Source: Hyphomonas adhaerens MHS-3
GTDB lineage: Bacteria > Pseudomonadota > Alphaproteobacteria > Caulobacterales > Hyphomonadaceae
NCBI RefSeq assembly: GCF_000685235.1
Contig: NZ_ARYH01000001.1
Span: forward strand, 682,001 to 746,000
DNA length: 64,000 nucleotides
Direction: 5' to 3'
In this document: positions 62,259 through 64,000 of the stretch, in pieces
How positions within the stretch are numbered: the stretch's first letter is position 1
Layout: every line of letters starts with the position of its first letter
The notes under the pieces: generated by a model
The model's database searches: none
The model's input: the letters and a program-made list of their open reading frames with translations, nothing else
What the model was told of the DNA's origin: nothing
Program-made: the position numbers and the translations under genes

Positions 62259-64000
62259 CGCCGCCCTCCGCTGCCAGAGCTTCAAGGTCAATGTCGCCGA
62301 GATCACCCAGCTCACCGAGGTCGCCAAGGTCGATTTCCTCGGCCTCACTGCTATCGAGCGTGTTCAGCGCCAGCAGCGCCCGCTCTTCCTCGGTCAGCTC
62401 CTGAGGCGCTTCGGCTTCTTTCTGGGCGGCGATCATCTGATCGATGGCATCCGCCTCGATCCATCCAGCCGCAACGCGGGCCTTCATGATGAACATCTGC
62501 GCGTCGTCCTTGCGCATTTCGCCCTTTTTGAGAACGCCCTCGACCCAAACCGGTTTGCCGTCCGGGCCCGGCTCGCGCCAGCCGGTGATGTCGTCCGGCA
62601 CCAGGCCAGCGACGTCATCCAGCGTCTTCACGCCTTCCTCACCCAGGCGAACCGCGAAGGACGGGTTCATGCCCTCAAGTTCCATTACCGCATCTTCAAC
62701 GCCCAGCTCCTTGCGCTTGGCATCGTTTTCAGCGGCCAGGCGCTCAAGATATTCGCGGGCACGTTCCTGCAGCTCGGCCGCGACGTCTTCGTCGAAGCCC
62801 TCGATCGAGATGAAGTCTTCCGGCGCGACGTAAGCGATCTCTTCGACCGTTTCGAAGCCTTCGGAAGCCAGCAGCTGAGCCAGCGTCTCGTCGGCGTCGA
62901 GCGCCTTCATGAACAGCTCGGTCCGCTCCTGGAATTCGCGCTGGTAACGCTCGGAGTCGGAGGTTTCCGTGATCAGGTCGATCTGCCAGCCGGTCAGCTG
63001 AGATGCGAGACGCACGTTCTGGCCGCGGCGGCCAATGGCCAGCGGGAACTGGTCGTCGGCAACCACGACTTCCACACGCCGTTCTTCTTCGTCGAGCACC
63101 ACTTTCGACACTTCGGCCGGCTGCAGCGCGTTCACGATGAAGGTCGCGTCGTCATAGCTCCACGGGATGATGTCGATCTTCTCGCCCGACAGCTCGCCGA
63201 CAACGGCCTGCACGCGCGCACCGCGCATACCGACACAGGCGCCGACGGGATCGATGGAAGAGTCGTTGGAAATCACGCCGATCTTGGCACGCGATCCCGG
63301 ATCGCGGGCACAGGCCTTGATCTCGATCACACCTTCGTAAACTTCCGGCACTTCCTGGGCGAACAGCTTGACCATGAAGTCAGGCGCGGCGCGCGACAGG
63401 AAGATCTGCGGACCCTTGGTCTCGCGGGAGACCTTGTAGAGATATGCACGCACACGATCATTCGGCTGGAAGTTCTCGCGCGGGATACCGTCATTGCGGC
63501 GGATAATGCCTTCGGCGCGGCCGAGGTCCACGATCACATGGCCATACTCGACGCGCTTGACGACGCCGGAGATCACTTCGCCGACGCGGTCCTTGTACTC
63601 ATTGTACTGACGCTCGCGCTCGGCATCGCGCACCTTCTGCATGATGACCTGCTTGGCGGTCTGAGCAGCAACGCGGCCAAAATCGAAGGGCGGCAGCTCT
63701 TCGGTCAGCTCACCGCCAATTTCGAGCGACGGGTCGATTTTCTTGGCTTCCGCAAGACGCAGCTGTTTGGCGTCGTCTTCGAATTCCTCTTCCGGGACAA
63801 CCGTGAGAACACGCAGCAACGTCTGCTCGCCGGTGACCGGGTCGATGGTGGCGCGGATATCATGCTCCTGGCCGTATTTCGCCTTGGCAGCCTTCTCGAT
63901 AGCTTCCTGCATGGCCTCGATGACGATCGACTGGTCGATCGACTTCTCCTCGGCCACGGCCTTGGCGATCTGCAGAATTTCGAGCCTGTTGGCTGAAACG
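62233..64000 (-). CDS. nusA: Transcription termination/antitermination factor NusA (N-terminus outside window)
   Basis: About 589 codons visible, from ...NRLEILQIAKAVAEEKS. N-terminal RNAP-binding domain, S1 domain (GEVISGVVKRVEYGHVIVDLG), KH1/KH2 (PVGACVGMRGARVQAVV, PLAIGRRGQNVRLASQLTG), and an acidic C-terminal extension rich in Asp/Glu/Leu (about last 40 residues). The true start lies beyond 64000. First visible gene of the nusA-ylxR-infB-rbfA block. Confidence 0.95.
   Translation of the reverse strand, partial: VSANRLEILQIAKAVAEEKSIDQSIVIEAMQEAIEKAAKAKYGQEHDIRATIDPVTGEQTLLRVLTVVPEEEFEDDAKQLRLAEAKKIDPSLEIGGELTEELPPFDFGRVAAQTAKQVIMQKVRDAERERQYNEYKDRVGEVISGVVKRVEYGHVIVDLGRAEGIIRRNDGIPRENFQPNDRVRAYLYKVSRETKGPQIFLSRAAPDFMVKLFAQEVPEVYEGVIEIKACARDPGSRAKIGVISNDSSIDPVGACVGMRGARVQAVVGELSGEKIDIIPWSYDDATFIVNALQPAEVSKVVLDEEERRVEVVVADDQFPLAIGRRGQNVRLASQLTGWQIDLITETSDSERYQREFQERTELFMKALDADETLAQLLASEGFETVEEIAYVAPEDFISIEGFDEDVAAELQERAREYLERLAAENDAKRKELGVEDAVMELEGMNPSFAVRLGEEGVKTLDDVAGLVPDDITGWREPGPDGKPVWVEGVLKKGEMRKDDAQMFIMKARVAAGWIEADAIDQMIAAQKEAEAPQELTEEERALLALNTLDSSEAEEIDLGDLGELGDLGDIDLEALAAEGGDDEAAPKE

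Noticed and set aside
61912..63996. 694-codon open frame antisense to nusA and ylxR
   Set aside because: Shadow of coding bias; conserved NusA motifs are on the minus strand.

Overview
This 64 kb window is a densely packed, GC-rich chromosomal segment of an alphaproteobacterium. The synteny supports this: sdhCDAB, ybgC-tolQRAB-pal-cpoB-tilS-ftsH, ftsEX-ydcF-plsC, a helicase/S4/fdxA/carD cluster, and nusA-ylxR-infB-rbfA...truB-rpsO-pnp. The high GC and gene style resemble Hyphomonadaceae (Hyphomonas or Henriciella-like), but that family placement is an inference from memory. No rRNA, tRNA, CRISPR array, insertion sequence or prophage was recognised. Most of the window is housekeeping; accessory signals are concentrated at about 42.8-49.5 kb and 52-56 kb.

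Layout. 1-7.5 kb: a truncated ABC exporter, a DUF885 periplasmic hydrolase, the succinate dehydrogenase operon and a GNAT acetyltransferase. 7.7-17.6 kb (minus strand): ftsH, tilS, cpoB, two tandem pal genes, tolB, tolA, tolR, tolQ and ybgC, i.e. the complete envelope-constriction Tol-Pal system. 17.6-24.9 kb: lipocalin, alpha/beta hydrolase, a proA-nadD-ThiF/MoeB chain, an acyl-CoA synthetase and small proteins. 25-29.9 kb: the SUV3-like helicase, S4 protein, TerB, ferredoxin and CarD regulator. 30-33 kb: lipoprotein, acyltransferase, LpxH-like phosphatase and HNH nuclease. 33-37.8 kb: a tightly overlapping ftsE-ftsX-ydcF-plsC-DUF2125-alkA operon. 37.9-43.8 kb: a zinc-ribbon protein, hpt, a 2-hydroxyacid dehydrogenase, fabA and fabI, a start-less ORF and a nitroreductase. 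43.8-49.5 kb: CAP protein, uridine kinase, a PLP decarboxylase, a divergent AraC/SDR pair, a relic of a second decarboxylase and an SRPBCC protein. 49.5-64 kb: pnp, rpsO, an AT-rich PIN-plus-nuclease gene, truB, a DUF6232 membrane protein, a GGDEF/EAL protein, rbfA, a YcxB-like protein, infB, ylxR and the 3' part of nusA.

Most notable: (1) a 457-residue protein at 52258-53631 that reads as an N-terminal PIN_8-type nuclease fused to a C-terminal PD-(D/E)XK-like domain, carried by an AT-rich gene that splits the normally adjacent truB and rpsO; (2) a 76-codon ORF with strong coding bias behind fabI whose expected ATGA start/stop overlap is ATAA here, so its start codon is lost while the fabI stop is preserved; (3) a C-terminal relic of a second PLP decarboxylase; (4) tandem pal copies, each followed by a near-identical hairpin; (5) a repeat-rich intergenic region upstream of carD.
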